Shown here: positions 8,945 through 16,869 of the stretch, in pieces
Layout of the letters: every line of letters begins with the position of its first letter
Numbering within the stretch: the stretch's first letter is position 1
NCBI GenBank assembly: GCA_041609895.1
Contig: JBFIPX010000024.1
Coordinates: 1-27,713 of the forward strand
Direction: 5' to 3'
DNA: 27,713 nt
DNA from: JAHHLP01 sp041609895
GTDB lineage: Bacteria > Bacteroidota > Rhodothermia > Rhodothermales > JABDKH01
Made by a program: the position numbers and the translations under genes
The notes under the pieces: model-generated
Databases searched by the model: none
Seen by the model: the letters and a program-made list of their open reading frames with translations, nothing else
What the model was told of the DNA's origin: nothing

Positions 8945-9643
8945 ATGCCCTCAAGAAAACTCATCCTGTTCGACATCGACGGTACGCTTCTGACCACAAA
9001 TGGGCGCGGCCGTGCTGCATTTCGGACTGCCATCGAAGATACCTTCGATCGCCCTTTCGACGACTCGCAGGTCTCCTTTTCAGGCAAGACCGACCAACAA
9101 ATTCTTGGCGAAATTCTTCAGGCGATGGGTATCAGTGGCGTCCCAGGAGATCGCGCCTGGACTCAAGCGCTTGATCTGTATCGATCGTTCATGCGGGCGA
9201 GACTCACCGCTCGAGAGGTCGTCGTCCTTCCGGGTGTCCGTGAGCTGCTCAAAAGATTGGGCGAGATTCCGCACATCCAGTTGGGTCTGCTTACAGGCAA
9301 TCTTGAGGATATGGCATACCACAAGCTGCGACTTGCATCGCTTGACGCGCACTTCCCTTTCGGCGCCTTTGGCAGCGACCACGCGGACCGCTATCAACTG
9401 CCCGCCATTGCGGTAGCCAGGGCAGCGGATCATGTTGGTTACGATTACGAGGGAGAACAGGTTGTCATTGTCGGCGACACGGAGCACGACATCGGTTGTG
9501 CGAAGGCTGCATCCGCCTTGGCGGTCGCTGTCTGCACCGGGCGCGCCTCACGCGCAGAGCTGGAATGCTTCAGTCCACACGTGATCATGGACGACCTTTC
9601 CGAGACGGATCGATTTCTTCGCGTCGTCGTCGATCGGCCGTGA
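8945..9643 (+). CDS. HAD-superfamily hydrolase, phosphoglycolate-phosphatase-like
   Basis: A 232-residue protein with all four HAD motifs: FDIDGT (nucleophile Asp10, acid/base Asp12), LLTGN (Thr117), Lys127 in AYHKLRL, and VGDTEHD (Asp178, Asp182). The helical cap between residues about 15 and 90 makes it a C1-type enzyme related to Gph and beta-phosphoglucomutase-like phosphatases. It probably dephosphorylates a small metabolite in the cytoplasm. Substrate cannot be deduced, so no gene symbol is given. It is divergent from polA and convergent with the fructosamine-kinase gene; no operon partner is visible. Confidence 0.88.
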   Translation: MPSRKLILFDIDGTLLTTNGRGRAAFRTAIEDTFDRPFDDSQVSFSGKTDQQILGEILQAMGISGVPGDRAWTQALDLYRSFMRARLTAREVVVLPGVRELLKRLGEIPHIQLGLLTGNLEDMAYHKLRLASLDAHFPFGAFGSDHADRYQLPAIAVARAADHVGYDYEGEQVVIVGDTEHDIGCAKAASALAVAVCTGRASRAELECFSPHVIMDDLSETDRFLRVVVDRP

Positions 9644-9742
9644 AACCCTGACATCGCGGCCGTCCAAGCCCCGACGGCAACCTGCGCGGACAGCTTTCAT
9701 TTAGACCTGCGTGCAACCAATGGGCCGAAAGAAGCATCGACC

Positions 9743-10609
9743 CTACCCAAATCGCCGAAGCACCCGATCGACGCTGCCCGCATATGAACCGCCGAAGATG
9801 TTCATGTGGTTCAGAAGATGATATAGATTGTATACCTCAGCTCGATCTTTGTAACCATCGTCGATCGGCCACGCCTGACTGTAGGCATCGTAGAACGAGG
9901 AATCGAAACCTCCAAATAGCTGCGACATGGCGAGGTCGACCTCACGATGACCGTAATACACAGCCGGATCGAAAACGGCCGGTCCTTTCGCCGTCGCCAT
10001 CACGTTTCCGCCCCATAGATCGCCATGCACGAGGGACGCGCCCGGGTCTTCGGGCAATATGTCGTCAATTCTCGAGACTAATCGCTCAAATTGTCTCTGC
10101 CAGCCGGCCTTCCACCTCTGCCGATCCTTCGCAATGGCAACTTGCGGATTAAGCCGGCTCGAGGCGAAGAACTCTGGCCATCGCTCCGACCGATCGTTTC
10201 GCTGCGGGAGAAGGCCGATGAAGTTGTCGGAATCAAATCCGTAGCGTTCCGAAAGAACCCGATGTAGCCGCGCCAGCCCTTCGCCCAGCACTGTCCAGTG
10301 CGTCGTGCCGGACGACGAGCGCTCAAGCCACTCGATCGCGATGTAGCCACCTCCATTAACGCCAAAGTCGTAAGCGACGCACTTGGGGACAAGCAGACCG
10401 GACTCAGCCGCTACCAGAGTGTCAAGCCCCTCCTTCTCGGCAAGCAAAGCATCGACATTATCCGACTGCCACTTGACAAAAAGCGCCGGACCCGACGCAA
10501 AGCTCACCTTGTGTGCCGCGGCGGCGTCACCGCCGGACACCGGGACGACCCGAGCAACTTTCCGCCCTGTATCTTGCTCAAGCGAAGCCCGGATCGAGGG
10601 TGGAAGCAT
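9743..10609 (-). CDS. Fructosamine kinase / ketosamine-3-kinase family protein
   Basis: 288 residues when started at ATG 10609, which lies 4 nt past the stop of the phosphatase gene upstream and gives the usual family length. The longer in-frame start at 10663 would add 18 unlikely residues inside the neighbour. The kinase-like fold shows Lys46 (LFVKWQ), the family marker YGFDSDNFIG (123-132), the catalytic loop VHGDLWGGN (His195-Asn202) and the metal site FDPAVYYGHREVD (Asp214). Members phosphorylate ketosamines on glycated proteins so that the sugar falls off, repairing glycation damage. Pairing with a low-molecular-weight tyrosine phosphatase recurs in this family, as I recall it. Substrate here is inferred only. 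Confidence 0.88.
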   Translation of the reverse strand: MLPPSIRASLEQDTGRKVARVVPVSGGDAAAAHKVSFASGPALFVKWQSDNVDALLAEKEGLDTLVAAESGLLVPKCVAYDFGVNGGGYIAIEWLERSSSGTTHWTVLGEGLARLHRVLSERYGFDSDNFIGLLPQRNDRSERWPEFFASSRLNPQVAIAKDRQRWKAGWQRQFERLVSRIDDILPEDPGASLVHGDLWGGNVMATAKGPAVFDPAVYYGHREVDLAMSQLFGGFDSSFYDAYSQAWPIDDGYKDRAEVYNLYHLLNHMNIFGGSYAGSVDRVLRRFG

Positions 10610-10613
10610 CAAG

Positions 10614-11117
10614 TCAGGCCGCTTCCAGCTTGTACTTCTCGATGAGCCGGTCCAGAATGGCAACGGCAGTGCGGTCTACGATGTCGAAGACTTCTTCGAA
10701 CCCATTCGGGCCACCGTAATACGGATCCGGGACCTGATAATCGTCGGGCGATGGGTCAAACTCCCTAAATAGCCTGACCTTATGGCCATAACGATCGCCG
10801 GTATCGAGATATAGGGTATCGTGCAGGTTCGACTTGTCCATCGTAAAGATGTGCGTGTAGTAGTCGAGATCCGATTCGGAAAGCTGTCGCGCGGTCTGAC
10901 CGTCAAGCTCCACGCCACGACTCCTGGCTACGTCGCGCATACGGGAGTCAGGTGCTTCACCAACGTGCCAGCTCCCCGTACCTGCTGAATCGATTTCAAT
11001 CACGGGGTCCAGACCCCTTGAAACAACTTTAGTCCTGAACACTCCCTCCGCGAGCGGGCTGCGGCAGATGTTTCCGAGGCACACAAAGAGTAGGCGAATG
11101 GGTTTCTGCTCCGACAT
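10614..11117 (-). CDS. Low-molecular-weight protein-tyrosine phosphatase
   Basis: A 167-residue protein with the C-x5-R phosphate loop at the N-terminus, VCLGNICRSP (Cys13, Arg19), and the general acid loop DPYYGG (Asp131) near the C-terminus, exactly as in the LMW-PTP/Wzb family. It would hydrolyse phosphotyrosine or act on a phosphorylated small molecule or sugar. No tyrosine kinase or capsule gene is nearby. The next gene downstream (fructosamine-kinase-like) starts 4 nt after this stop, so a shared glycation-repair or phosphate-removal role is a plausible inference. ATG 11117 is the natural start. Confidence 0.93.
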   Translation of the reverse strand: MSEQKPIRLLFVCLGNICRSPLAEGVFRTKVVSRGLDPVIEIDSAGTGSWHVGEAPDSRMRDVARSRGVELDGQTARQLSESDLDYYTHIFTMDKSNLHDTLYLDTGDRYGHKVRLFREFDPSPDDYQVPDPYYGGPNGFEEVFDIVDRTAVAILDRLIEKYKLEAA

Positions 11118-11139
11118 CTATAGTTTTGCAGATTGTTAG

Positions 11140-11168
11140 TTGGCCGATAGCGCGCTGTCAGCTACAAT
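11140..11168 (+). promoter_or_regulatory. Candidate promoter for xseA
   Basis: TTGGCC (11140-11145), a 17-bp spacer and TACAAT (11163-11168) make a fair sigma-70-type match. It is followed within about 10 bp by an 8-bp hairpin (11174-11181 paired with 11190-11197) in the presumed leader of xseA. Confidence 0.35.
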
Positions 11169-11246
11169 GAATGCGCGATGCTGAGGTTCGCATCGCGTCG
11201 ATGACGACCGGATGAATTATCGCCTGTATTCTCCTGCGGTTAACTC

Positions 11247-12458
11247 ATGAACGAGCACGACCCGAATGCACCGCTTACCGTTTCCGAGCTGGTTGGGCGG
11301 ATTCGCACGGTTCTCAGGGATGAGATCGGCCTGATTCGAGTGGCGGGCGAGGTGTCGAATATGAGCCGGCCGACATCCGGACACTGTTATTTCACACTCA
11401 AGGACGAATCTTCCCAGATTCGGTGCGTGCTCTTTCGGTCGGATTTTCAGCGACTGCTGTTCACGCCTCAAGACGGGATGCAAGTTGTGGTCACGGGACA
11501 AACTGACGTATACCATGCCCGGGGCTCGCTCCAGATCCGGGCAAGGTCGATGGTGGCTGCCGGCGAAGGAGCTCTTCAGAAGGCCTTCGAACAACTCAAG
11601 AGGAAACTGTACCAGGAAGGACTGTTCGACGTGCAAAACAAGCGACCACTCCCCCGAGTTCCCACGCGGATTGCCCTGATCACTTCCGGAACCGGTGCGG
11701 CGATCCGCGATCTACTAAACAGTCTCGGGCGGCGGTACCCGTTGGCCGAGGTGTTACTGTGTCCTGTGCAAGTTCAGGGTGTCGGTGCCGCGGACGAGAT
11801 TGCCTCTACTGTCCGCAAGCTGAACCACTTCAATCACCGACCCGGAATCGGTACCATTGACGTAATGATCGTCGGACGAGGCGGTGGGTCGGTTGAGGAT
11901 CTCTGGGCATTCAACGAGGAGACGGTTGCTCGGGCCATCTTCGACTCCGAGATCCCTGTAGTCAGCGCGGTCGGACACGAAACCGATGTGACGATCGCCG
12001 ACTTCGTAGCCGACGTGCGAGCGCCGACCCCGTCAGCGGCAGCTGAACTCGTCGTACCCGACCGGCGGGAACTGGAGCGTCAGATACAACTACTGACGCG
12101 CAAAGTGGGCGGTGCGGTGGCGGGACTCGTCGCCCGTCGACGGCAGCAAGTACACTACTTGTTGAGGTCACATGGAATGAAGCGACCTCTCGAACGAATC
12201 GAGCAGTTGTACTTGCAGGTTGACGATCTGAATGGTCGCATGTCTGTCGCCGTCACGAATGCTTTGCGACGACGGATCGACCAGGTTCAGGCGATCATCA
12301 AACAACTCGATGCCCTCAGCCCCGAGAGTACCCTGGGACGTGGGTATGTTCGCATCGAGCGAACCGGCGAAGCGATCACTCGAGCTTCCGATCTAAAGCA
12401 AGATGATACCGTCGACGTCAGATTCTACGACGGGAGTCAAAAGGCCCGTATTCTTTAG
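11247..12458 (+). CDS. xseA: Exodeoxyribonuclease VII large subunit
   Basis: A 403-residue protein. An N-terminal OB fold (about 8-105: TVSELVGRIRTVL..., VAGEVSNMSRPTSGHCYFTLKD) binds single-stranded DNA. The catalytic region carries ITSGTGAAIRDLLNSL, IVGRGGGSVEDLWAFN and SAVGHETDVTIADFVADVRAPTPSAAAE, the most conserved block of XseA. A helical region and the C-terminal ALSPESTLGRGYV motif follow. It is somewhat shorter than the E. coli protein (456). With XseB it degrades single-stranded DNA to oligonucleotides. The small-subunit gene is not adjacent but lies 2.4 kb downstream on the same strand. The ATG overlaps the stop (ATGA) of a 12-codon upstream frame. Confidence 0.96.
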   Translation: MNEHDPNAPLTVSELVGRIRTVLRDEIGLIRVAGEVSNMSRPTSGHCYFTLKDESSQIRCVLFRSDFQRLLFTPQDGMQVVVTGQTDVYHARGSLQIRARSMVAAGEGALQKAFEQLKRKLYQEGLFDVQNKRPLPRVPTRIALITSGTGAAIRDLLNSLGRRYPLAEVLLCPVQVQGVGAADEIASTVRKLNHFNHRPGIGTIDVMIVGRGGGSVEDLWAFNEETVARAIFDSEIPVVSAVGHETDVTIADFVADVRAPTPSAAAELVVPDRRELERQIQLLTRKVGGAVAGLVARRRQQVHYLLRSHGMKRPLERIEQLYLQVDDLNGRMSVAVTNALRRRIDQVQAIIKQLDALSPESTLGRGYVRIERTGEAITRASDLKQDDTVDVRFYDGSQKARIL

Positions 12459-12490
12459 GTTTAAGGCGCAACAAACGCATTAGGACAACG

Positions 12491-12518
12491 TTGACGGCTT
12501 CAAATCGGTGTATGTTTG
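12491..12518 (+). promoter_or_regulatory. Candidate Bacteroidota-type promoter before the UPF0047-like gene
   Basis: TTG at 12491-12493 and an exact TAnnTTTG (TATGTTTG) at 12511-12518 match the -33/-7 pattern described for Bacteroides, about 110 bp upstream of the next gene. The -7 element lies in the left arm of an inverted repeat, CGGTGTATgTTTG (12506-12518) with CAAATACACCG (12564-12574). Sequence only; start point unproven. Confidence 0.35.
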
Positions 12519-12629
12519 ACAAAAGTCCTCACGTAGCAGTCGGCACAAAGCTGGAAGCGCTTGCAAATACACCGTTATGATTGATATTCTCAGACACCAC
12601 GCTTCTACAGATCCCACGTCAAACTGTCT

Positions 12630-13721
12630 ATGGCGCTTTCCCCAAAACCGGAGGCGTTGATTGAACCATCAGAGGTAACCCTCGAGCTCGTTCCGAAGTC
12701 TCGGGTTGAGGTCATCGACGTAAAGAAGGAGCTAACCGAGGAATCGCCTGGTTTTGGCGAGTTTCCCAAGGCTGTTTACACGTCTCATCATACGACGGCC
12801 GGGTACCTCGAACAGAGCATCTGCTCCCGCCTTAACGATTCGGCTGAAAGCGTTGAGTCATTTGTTGGAGCCTTTCAAAAGCTATTTCCGCCCGAAGCCG
12901 ACTATCGCCATGACGCGATGGAGCTCCGCAGCGAGTTGAGTCTGGAGCAGCGGCTCGTCGAGCCGAAAAACGCAGACTCACACTTGACCTACATCGGTGC
13001 CGGTTTGCAGAACTGCGTGACCTACGAGAACGATCCGTCACGTCCAGTCTACTTCGTCGAGCTGGATGGCATTAATGGTAAACTGAAGAGAAGGCGACGA
13101 ACTACGGTGATCGGCTACAATACCGAGTCACTGGTCGAGCAGTCGGAGATCGTTATCCCGATGGCAGATCACCCCATGGATTCCGTCAACCTCAGGGATC
13201 CTCGCTACGGCGTGTTCGAGCACCTATCGGAGCTCTTGCGGAAGCACGGGATTCGGAAAGGACGTATAGATCTGGCGTTGGCGACCTCGGAAAAGCATGC
13301 GGGTCTCACGGTCAACGAGTACGAGACTCTACTCATGCGGCACGACCTGATTGAGGTATTGCGTAACCCGATGCGTTTCATGGCCGAGAAGGGATACCAC
13401 ATGCTGCGCGATCCAAGAGCCATTCCGTCGAAGGCCAAGGACTACGCGAAATACGACCTCGTGCAACTGGTTAACGAGGTTATCGACAAGTTCGGGCTCA
13501 GCGAATCTGTGATCGAGCGGATACTCGACAAGTTTCTGTCCGTCCCGGCGTCGAGATTCCTGCGCATGAAGCGCTCGACCAGTCTGCTCGTCAGCGACGG
13601 CGACCACGACGATGTGGGATCGATCGTACAAGGTAAGTATCAGAGCCCCATCCTCGTCCAGTGGCGAAAACCGGAGACGCGCGACCGGATCCTCACGGTC
13701 AGCCTCCGGCGCTTTGAATAG
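12630..13721 (+). CDS. Two-domain UPF0047/YjbQ-like protein (tandem, second copy degenerate)
   Basis: 363 residues. The N-terminal part (about 15-165) has the signs of the UPF0047/YjbQ family: TSHHTTAGYLEQ (His54, Thr55, Thr56), a Y-R-H block (92-94), NADSHLTYIG (114-123), and the closing strand pattern VYFVELDGINGKLKRRRR. The C-terminal part appears to repeat the fold: GRIDLALATSEKHAGLTVNE (211-230) mirrors the HTTAGLTINE segment without its His-Thr-Thr, and IVQGKYQSPILVQWRKPETRDR (332-353) mirrors the usual G-x-W-Q...R closing strands. A helical insert of about 80 residues (245-325) separates these. YjbQ proteins are about 135 residues, and one has weak thiamine-phosphate synthase activity; true function is unsettled. 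The repeat is my reading by eye. Confidence 0.7.
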   Translation: MALSPKPEALIEPSEVTLELVPKSRVEVIDVKKELTEESPGFGEFPKAVYTSHHTTAGYLEQSICSRLNDSAESVESFVGAFQKLFPPEADYRHDAMELRSELSLEQRLVEPKNADSHLTYIGAGLQNCVTYENDPSRPVYFVELDGINGKLKRRRRTTVIGYNTESLVEQSEIVIPMADHPMDSVNLRDPRYGVFEHLSELLRKHGIRKGRIDLALATSEKHAGLTVNEYETLLMRHDLIEVLRNPMRFMAEKGYHMLRDPRAIPSKAKDYAKYDLVQLVNEVIDKFGLSESVIERILDKFLSVPASRFLRMKRSTSLLVSDGDHDDVGSIVQGKYQSPILVQWRKPETRDRILTVSLRRFE

Positions 13722-13827
13722 TAGGCATCGGCCGCCCCAGTCAGCTCGTTTTCGTCAGTGTAGCTCCGGTGGCTACCTCGATCACAATACACGGATGGCC
13801 GGACGCGGCATAAGAAATGAAGCGGGC

Positions 13828-14604
13828 CTAGATCAATGAGTGCGACTGCCCACCATCGGCGTTGATACACGCACCGGTTATCAAGCTGGATCGCTCAGAG
13901 ACCAGAAACGCCACCAGGTCAGCAATTTCCTCTGCACGACCAAACCGGCCCATCGGGATGTTTTGATCCACAAATTCGCGCATTCCATCCGGGTCTTCAC
14001 GTACACGACGGTCCCAGCTGCCGCCCGGAAAACGAATCGAGCCGGGAGCGACCGTGTTGATGCGGATGTCTTCTCCAGCCAGCTCTATAGCCATGATCTT
14101 GGACGCACTGATAATGGCCGACTTCGTCGTGTTGTAGATCGAGAGTCCCACGCCACCGGCCTCCCTCCCGAATATGGAAGAGACAAAGACAATCGCACCA
14201 CCACCCACCTTGCGCATCTCCGGTATTAACGCTCGTGCGCAGCGTAGGTGAGACATCAGGTTCAGCTCGAGGATGTCCAACCAGTCGTCGTCAGTCGTCT
14301 GCTCAAATGGCTTTCGCCGATTACCGCCTGCATTGCCGACCAAAATGTCGACGCGACCAAACCGGTCCATTGCTGCCGACCGGAGCCGCTCAGCGGCACC
14401 CTTATCCGTGATGTCCTCGACGACGGCATGGGCCGCGATCCCGCTACTCACCAGCTCATCTTCGGCTTCCCGGAGTGTTTCTTCACCGCGGGCACATACG
14501 ACCAGCTTGCAGCCTTCACGGCCGAGCGCTTCGCTGATCGCCTTTCCAAGTCCGCGACTAGCACCCGTTACTATTGCTACCTTGTTGTGCAGACCTAAAT
14601 CCAT
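13828..14604 (-). CDS. Short-chain dehydrogenase/reductase (SDR) family oxidoreductase
   Basis: A 258-residue classical SDR. The Rossmann nucleotide loop is TGASRGLG (13-20), NAGG is at 91-94, the catalytic Ser is in FVSS (142-143), and the Tyr-Lys pair is YNTTK (Tyr157, Lys161), with Asn115 completing the tetrad. The end, LITGACINADGG, is typical of the FabG-like branch. Cys-Ala-Arg after the second strand (37-39) suggests NADP(H) preference, but this is weak evidence. Substrate unknown; FabG itself is unlikely to be claimed safely because many paralogues share these features. Single gene, convergent with the UPF0047-like gene. Confidence 0.9.
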   Translation of the reverse strand: MDLGLHNKVAIVTGASRGLGKAISEALGREGCKLVVCARGEETLREAEDELVSSGIAAHAVVEDITDKGAAERLRSAAMDRFGRVDILVGNAGGNRRKPFEQTTDDDWLDILELNLMSHLRCARALIPEMRKVGGGAIVFVSSIFGREAGGVGLSIYNTTKSAIISASKIMAIELAGEDIRINTVAPGSIRFPGGSWDRRVREDPDGMREFVDQNIPMGRFGRAEEIADLVAFLVSERSSLITGACINADGGQSHSLI

Positions 14605-14635
14605 ATATCATTTCCATATCTTTGCGAGCCATACC

Positions 14636-14703
14636 CTCGGGAATACAGGATAGATACGTCTGACTGATACCTTTGTCGTGTACCTTCAGGCCTGTATCCC
14701 GAG
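14636..14703. repeat. Long imperfect inverted repeat between SDR gene and xseB
   Basis: CTCGGGAATACAGG (14636-14649) is complementary to CCTGTATCCCGAG (14691-14703) apart from one bulged A, with a 41-nt spacer. It sits in the 221-bp gap between two divergent genes. It could be an operator pair or an RNA stem in either leader. Confidence 0.5.
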
Positions 14704-14825
14704 TTGCCGTCTGAAAGTAACGATTTCGCGGGCACTGCCTTTGCAAGCTTTCTCGACAGCGGCTAATTCGTGCAAACTTTGAAACTGACCAGCGGTAAAA
14801 CGCCTTACCAAGAATTAACGCGAGA

Positions 14826-15059
14826 ATGAACACCCGAGAGGCAGAAGGCGGAAGCGGTGAGGGCAACTTCAGATTCGAAGAAGCGCTCCAAAGACTGCAA
14901 CAAATCGTCACCGAGTTGGAAGACACCGACTTCAACCTTGACGAAGCCCTCGAATCGTACGAGAAAGGAGTGAGCATCGCCAGAGAGTGCCTCAAGCGTC
15001 TGGAAGAGGCAGAGCTCAAGATCAAGGAACTCCGCCTGACGGACGGCGATACTCCCTAG
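14826..15059 (+). CDS. xseB: Exodeoxyribonuclease VII small subunit
   Basis: A 77-residue, mostly helical protein. The family signature is clear: FRFEEALQRLQQIVTELED, then a short loop (TDFNLDEALESYEKGVSI) and a second helix of the hairpin, CLKRLEEAELKIKEL. Several XseB chains bind the long helices of XseA. The Gly/Ser/Glu-rich start (MNTREAEGGSGEG) is a disordered lead-in. The partner xseA is upstream on the same strand but separated by two genes, one in the opposite orientation. The next gene follows within 10-30 bp depending on its start. Confidence 0.95.
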   Translation: MNTREAEGGSGEGNFRFEEALQRLQQIVTELEDTDFNLDEALESYEKGVSIARECLKRLEEAELKIKELRLTDGDTP

Positions 15060-15089
15060 GCCACCGCCGTGGAAACTGTGAACGAAAAA

Positions 15090-15611
15090 ATGAAGCCTCT
15101 ATTCCCATCTCTACCAGACCACGCCTCACTATGGGTCTGGGTCGCTGATCGCAAACTCGACGCCGAAGCGTCCGAAGAGGTGCTGGAGCGTCTCAGGTCG
15201 TTTCTCGGTGCATGGACTTCGCACGGGCGCGCTGTCCGCGGTGACGCCGCCTTCATTGACCACACAATATTACTGATCGCTGGCGACGTCGAGGCCGGCG
15301 ACATCTCCGGATGCGGAATCGACAAGTCTGTTCACGCAATTGAATCGGCAGCCGCCGATCTGGGATTCGAGTGGGTGTCGGGGCTGGACGTCGTCTTCAG
15401 TCGTTCCGAGGATGCTCCTATTGAGACGGCTTCACGAGCTGATTTCCGGAGGTTGGCAAAAACGGGAGAGCTCGGGGCGAAAACAGTGATTTACGAGCGT
15501 TCCGCCACCACGCTGGGACGGTTGCGGTCGCAAGGAATCGCCACCGCTGCGAGCGACACATGGACGGCTCGTTATTTCAGTGGGAACGCTGAGGAGATCC
15601 GAAATCCCTGA
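15090..15611 (+). CDS. Conserved Bacteroidota protein (often mislabelled ABC transporter ATPase)
   Basis: 173 residues from ATG 15090. An in-frame GTG at 15069, 9 bp after xseB, would add 7 residues. I chose the ATG because it is preceded by an A-rich stretch and leaves the usual short lead before LPDHASLWVW. It has the order seen in a small Bacteroidota family: an aromatic first strand (LWVWVADRKL), WTSHG, a hydrophobic strand ending LLIAGDV, SGCGIDKSV with a conserved Cys, and a C-terminal SDTWTARYF. No Walker motif is present, so the ATPase label sometimes attached to relatives has no support here. Function unknown; close spacing suggests co-transcription with xseB. Confidence 0.75.
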   Translation: MKPLFPSLPDHASLWVWVADRKLDAEASEEVLERLRSFLGAWTSHGRAVRGDAAFIDHTILLIAGDVEAGDISGCGIDKSVHAIESAAADLGFEWVSGLDVVFSRSEDAPIETASRADFRRLAKTGELGAKTVIYERSATTLGRLRSQGIATAASDTWTARYFSGNAEEIRNP

Positions 15612-15762
15612 TGACGCCTCAAACAGGGACGCTCGCACGGATAACACTCCCGTTCATCGACTGGTTGGTTCCGACTACCACTTCAAGCCAGGAGACACAC
15701 TTATCGTTTTAGGAAATCCCCGGATGATCGATAGACTTCGGCAGGAAGGTTGCGCTGCGTAA
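15580..15762 (+). pseudogene. Fragment resembling the end of an RCK_C (TrkA-C) domain
   Basis: A 60-codon frame (GTG 15580 to TAA 15760-15762) overlaps the end of the previous gene. Its last 35 residues, VHRLVGSDYHFKPGDTLIVL, then G-N-P and a final helix, follow the pattern of the last two strands of TrkA-C domains (F-x-P-G-D-x-L-x-V-x-G...L). Only about half of such a domain is present, and there is no room upstream for the rest. I read it as the 3' remnant of a lost K+ channel or antiporter gene. It could instead be a small real protein translated from within the neighbour; confidence is low. Confidence 0.35.
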
Positions 15763-15832
15763 CGCGGACACAGGAACCTTCCTGCAGTCCCAACTCGTTT
15801 CATCTCCCGAAATCCCACAAATCGGTCCCTAT

Positions 15833-16807
15833 ATGCGTATTTGGAGCGACATAGTCGCGGTAGCAGCCCTCGCTGCCCTGTCCTTATCGGTGGGCGTTAG
15901 TCCGTCCGCAGGCCAACAGTTTATCAATCAGACCGCGGCCAGCGAGATCGTCAGCAACCAGAACGGTCCCATCGAGGAATTGCCCGACATCTATTACCAG
16001 TACTACGTTCTCCGGGACAGCCGCAACAATACAAACCTTGCACGGGCGACGCTTTACAAGGTGTTGGGCCGTGGAGACGTCGAGCTCGGCAAGAAGAGGT
16101 CTGTGTTGGTCGGGCTTCTGAATCGCGTGCTAATTAATGGACTCGCCGTTGGCGATACCCTCGTCATTCCCAACCTGTTCGAGGAAGATTTTCGATCCTA
16201 TTCGCCGTTTCCGCGGTACTACACGGGAGGTCGGGATTTCGAGAAGCTCTTCATCATCGATAAGACGATACAGGCGTTTGCAGGGTACGAATACGGTAAA
16301 CTCGTAAGGTGGGGCATCGTGAATACCGGTGCAAAGGAGTCCCCTACACCCAACGGACGATTTAACTTCAACTGGAAGACAGAGTACCGGATATCAAGCC
16401 TCAGTCCGCCTGACGAGCCGTGGGAGATGTGGTGGGTCTTCAATTTCCATCAGGCGAGGGGCATCCACATTCATCAGTTCGCAATGCCGACCGGAGGACC
16501 GACCAGTCACGGTTGCGTACGCCTGATCGATGATGACGCGATGTGGGCGTATCACTGGGCAGATCCGTGGAAGACCACACGCGGTAGCGACTTCGGGTCA
16601 GAGAGCGGCCGGCTGATCGATCAGGGAACCACAGTGCTCGTAATTGGCGACGATCCTGCCGGCAAGCCACAACCGTTCATCTGGAACAAAAGAATACCCG
16701 TGCTGAAAACAGTCGTACTACCTGATCATCCCTACGACGTGCCCCCGGGTACTGATCAGCAGACGTACTACGACAAGATCAGGTTGGCGAGTCACTCAAG
16801 TCGCTGA
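15833..16807 (+). CDS. Exported L,D-transpeptidase (YkuD domain)
   Basis: 324 residues. A signal peptide (hydrophobic core about 8-22, cleavage probably after SPSA at 26) directs it across the inner membrane. The YkuD catalytic block is IHIHQFAMPTGGPTSHGCVRL (211-231) with nucleophile Cys228, His214 and His226 and Arg230. The domain starts near 138 (KLFIIDKTIQAFAGYEYGKLVRWGIVNTG). The region before it (about 30-135) is an uncharacterised module without an evident LysM, although VGDTLVIPN looks like a LysM ending. Such enzymes form 3-3 peptidoglycan crosslinks or attach proteins to the wall. Single gene, convergent with lepB. Confidence 0.92.
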   Translation: MRIWSDIVAVAALAALSLSVGVSPSAGQQFINQTAASEIVSNQNGPIEELPDIYYQYYVLRDSRNNTNLARATLYKVLGRGDVELGKKRSVLVGLLNRVLINGLAVGDTLVIPNLFEEDFRSYSPFPRYYTGGRDFEKLFIIDKTIQAFAGYEYGKLVRWGIVNTGAKESPTPNGRFNFNWKTEYRISSLSPPDEPWEMWWVFNFHQARGIHIHQFAMPTGGPTSHGCVRLIDDDAMWAYHWADPWKTTRGSDFGSESGRLIDQGTTVLVIGDDPAGKPQPFIWNKRIPVLKTVVLPDHPYDVPPGTDQQTYYDKIRLASHSSR

Positions 16808-16869
16808 CCATTTCGGTGGGAATTCTCATGTTCCGTAGTCAGATCCGCCGCGAGACTGACGCGGAATGG

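Noticed and set aside
9659..9678. GCCGTC/GACGGC hairpin between the HAD and fructosamine-kinase-like genes as a terminator
   Set aside because: There is a 6-bp stem with an 8-nt loop but no T tract on either strand; the location between convergent genes is the only support.
10610..10663. N-terminal extension of the fructosamine-kinase-like protein
   Set aside because: It would overlap the phosphatase gene and adds non-family sequence; ATG 10609 fits family length.
15611..15712. 33-codon frame starting in an ATGA overlap after the Bacteroidota-conserved gene
   Set aside because: It has no recognisable features and lies in a different frame from the RCK_C-like segment, which is the stronger signal.
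15770..15783. CAGGA/TCCTG hairpin before the L,D-transpeptidase
   Set aside because: Only 5 bp of stem and no T tract; not distinguishable from chance.
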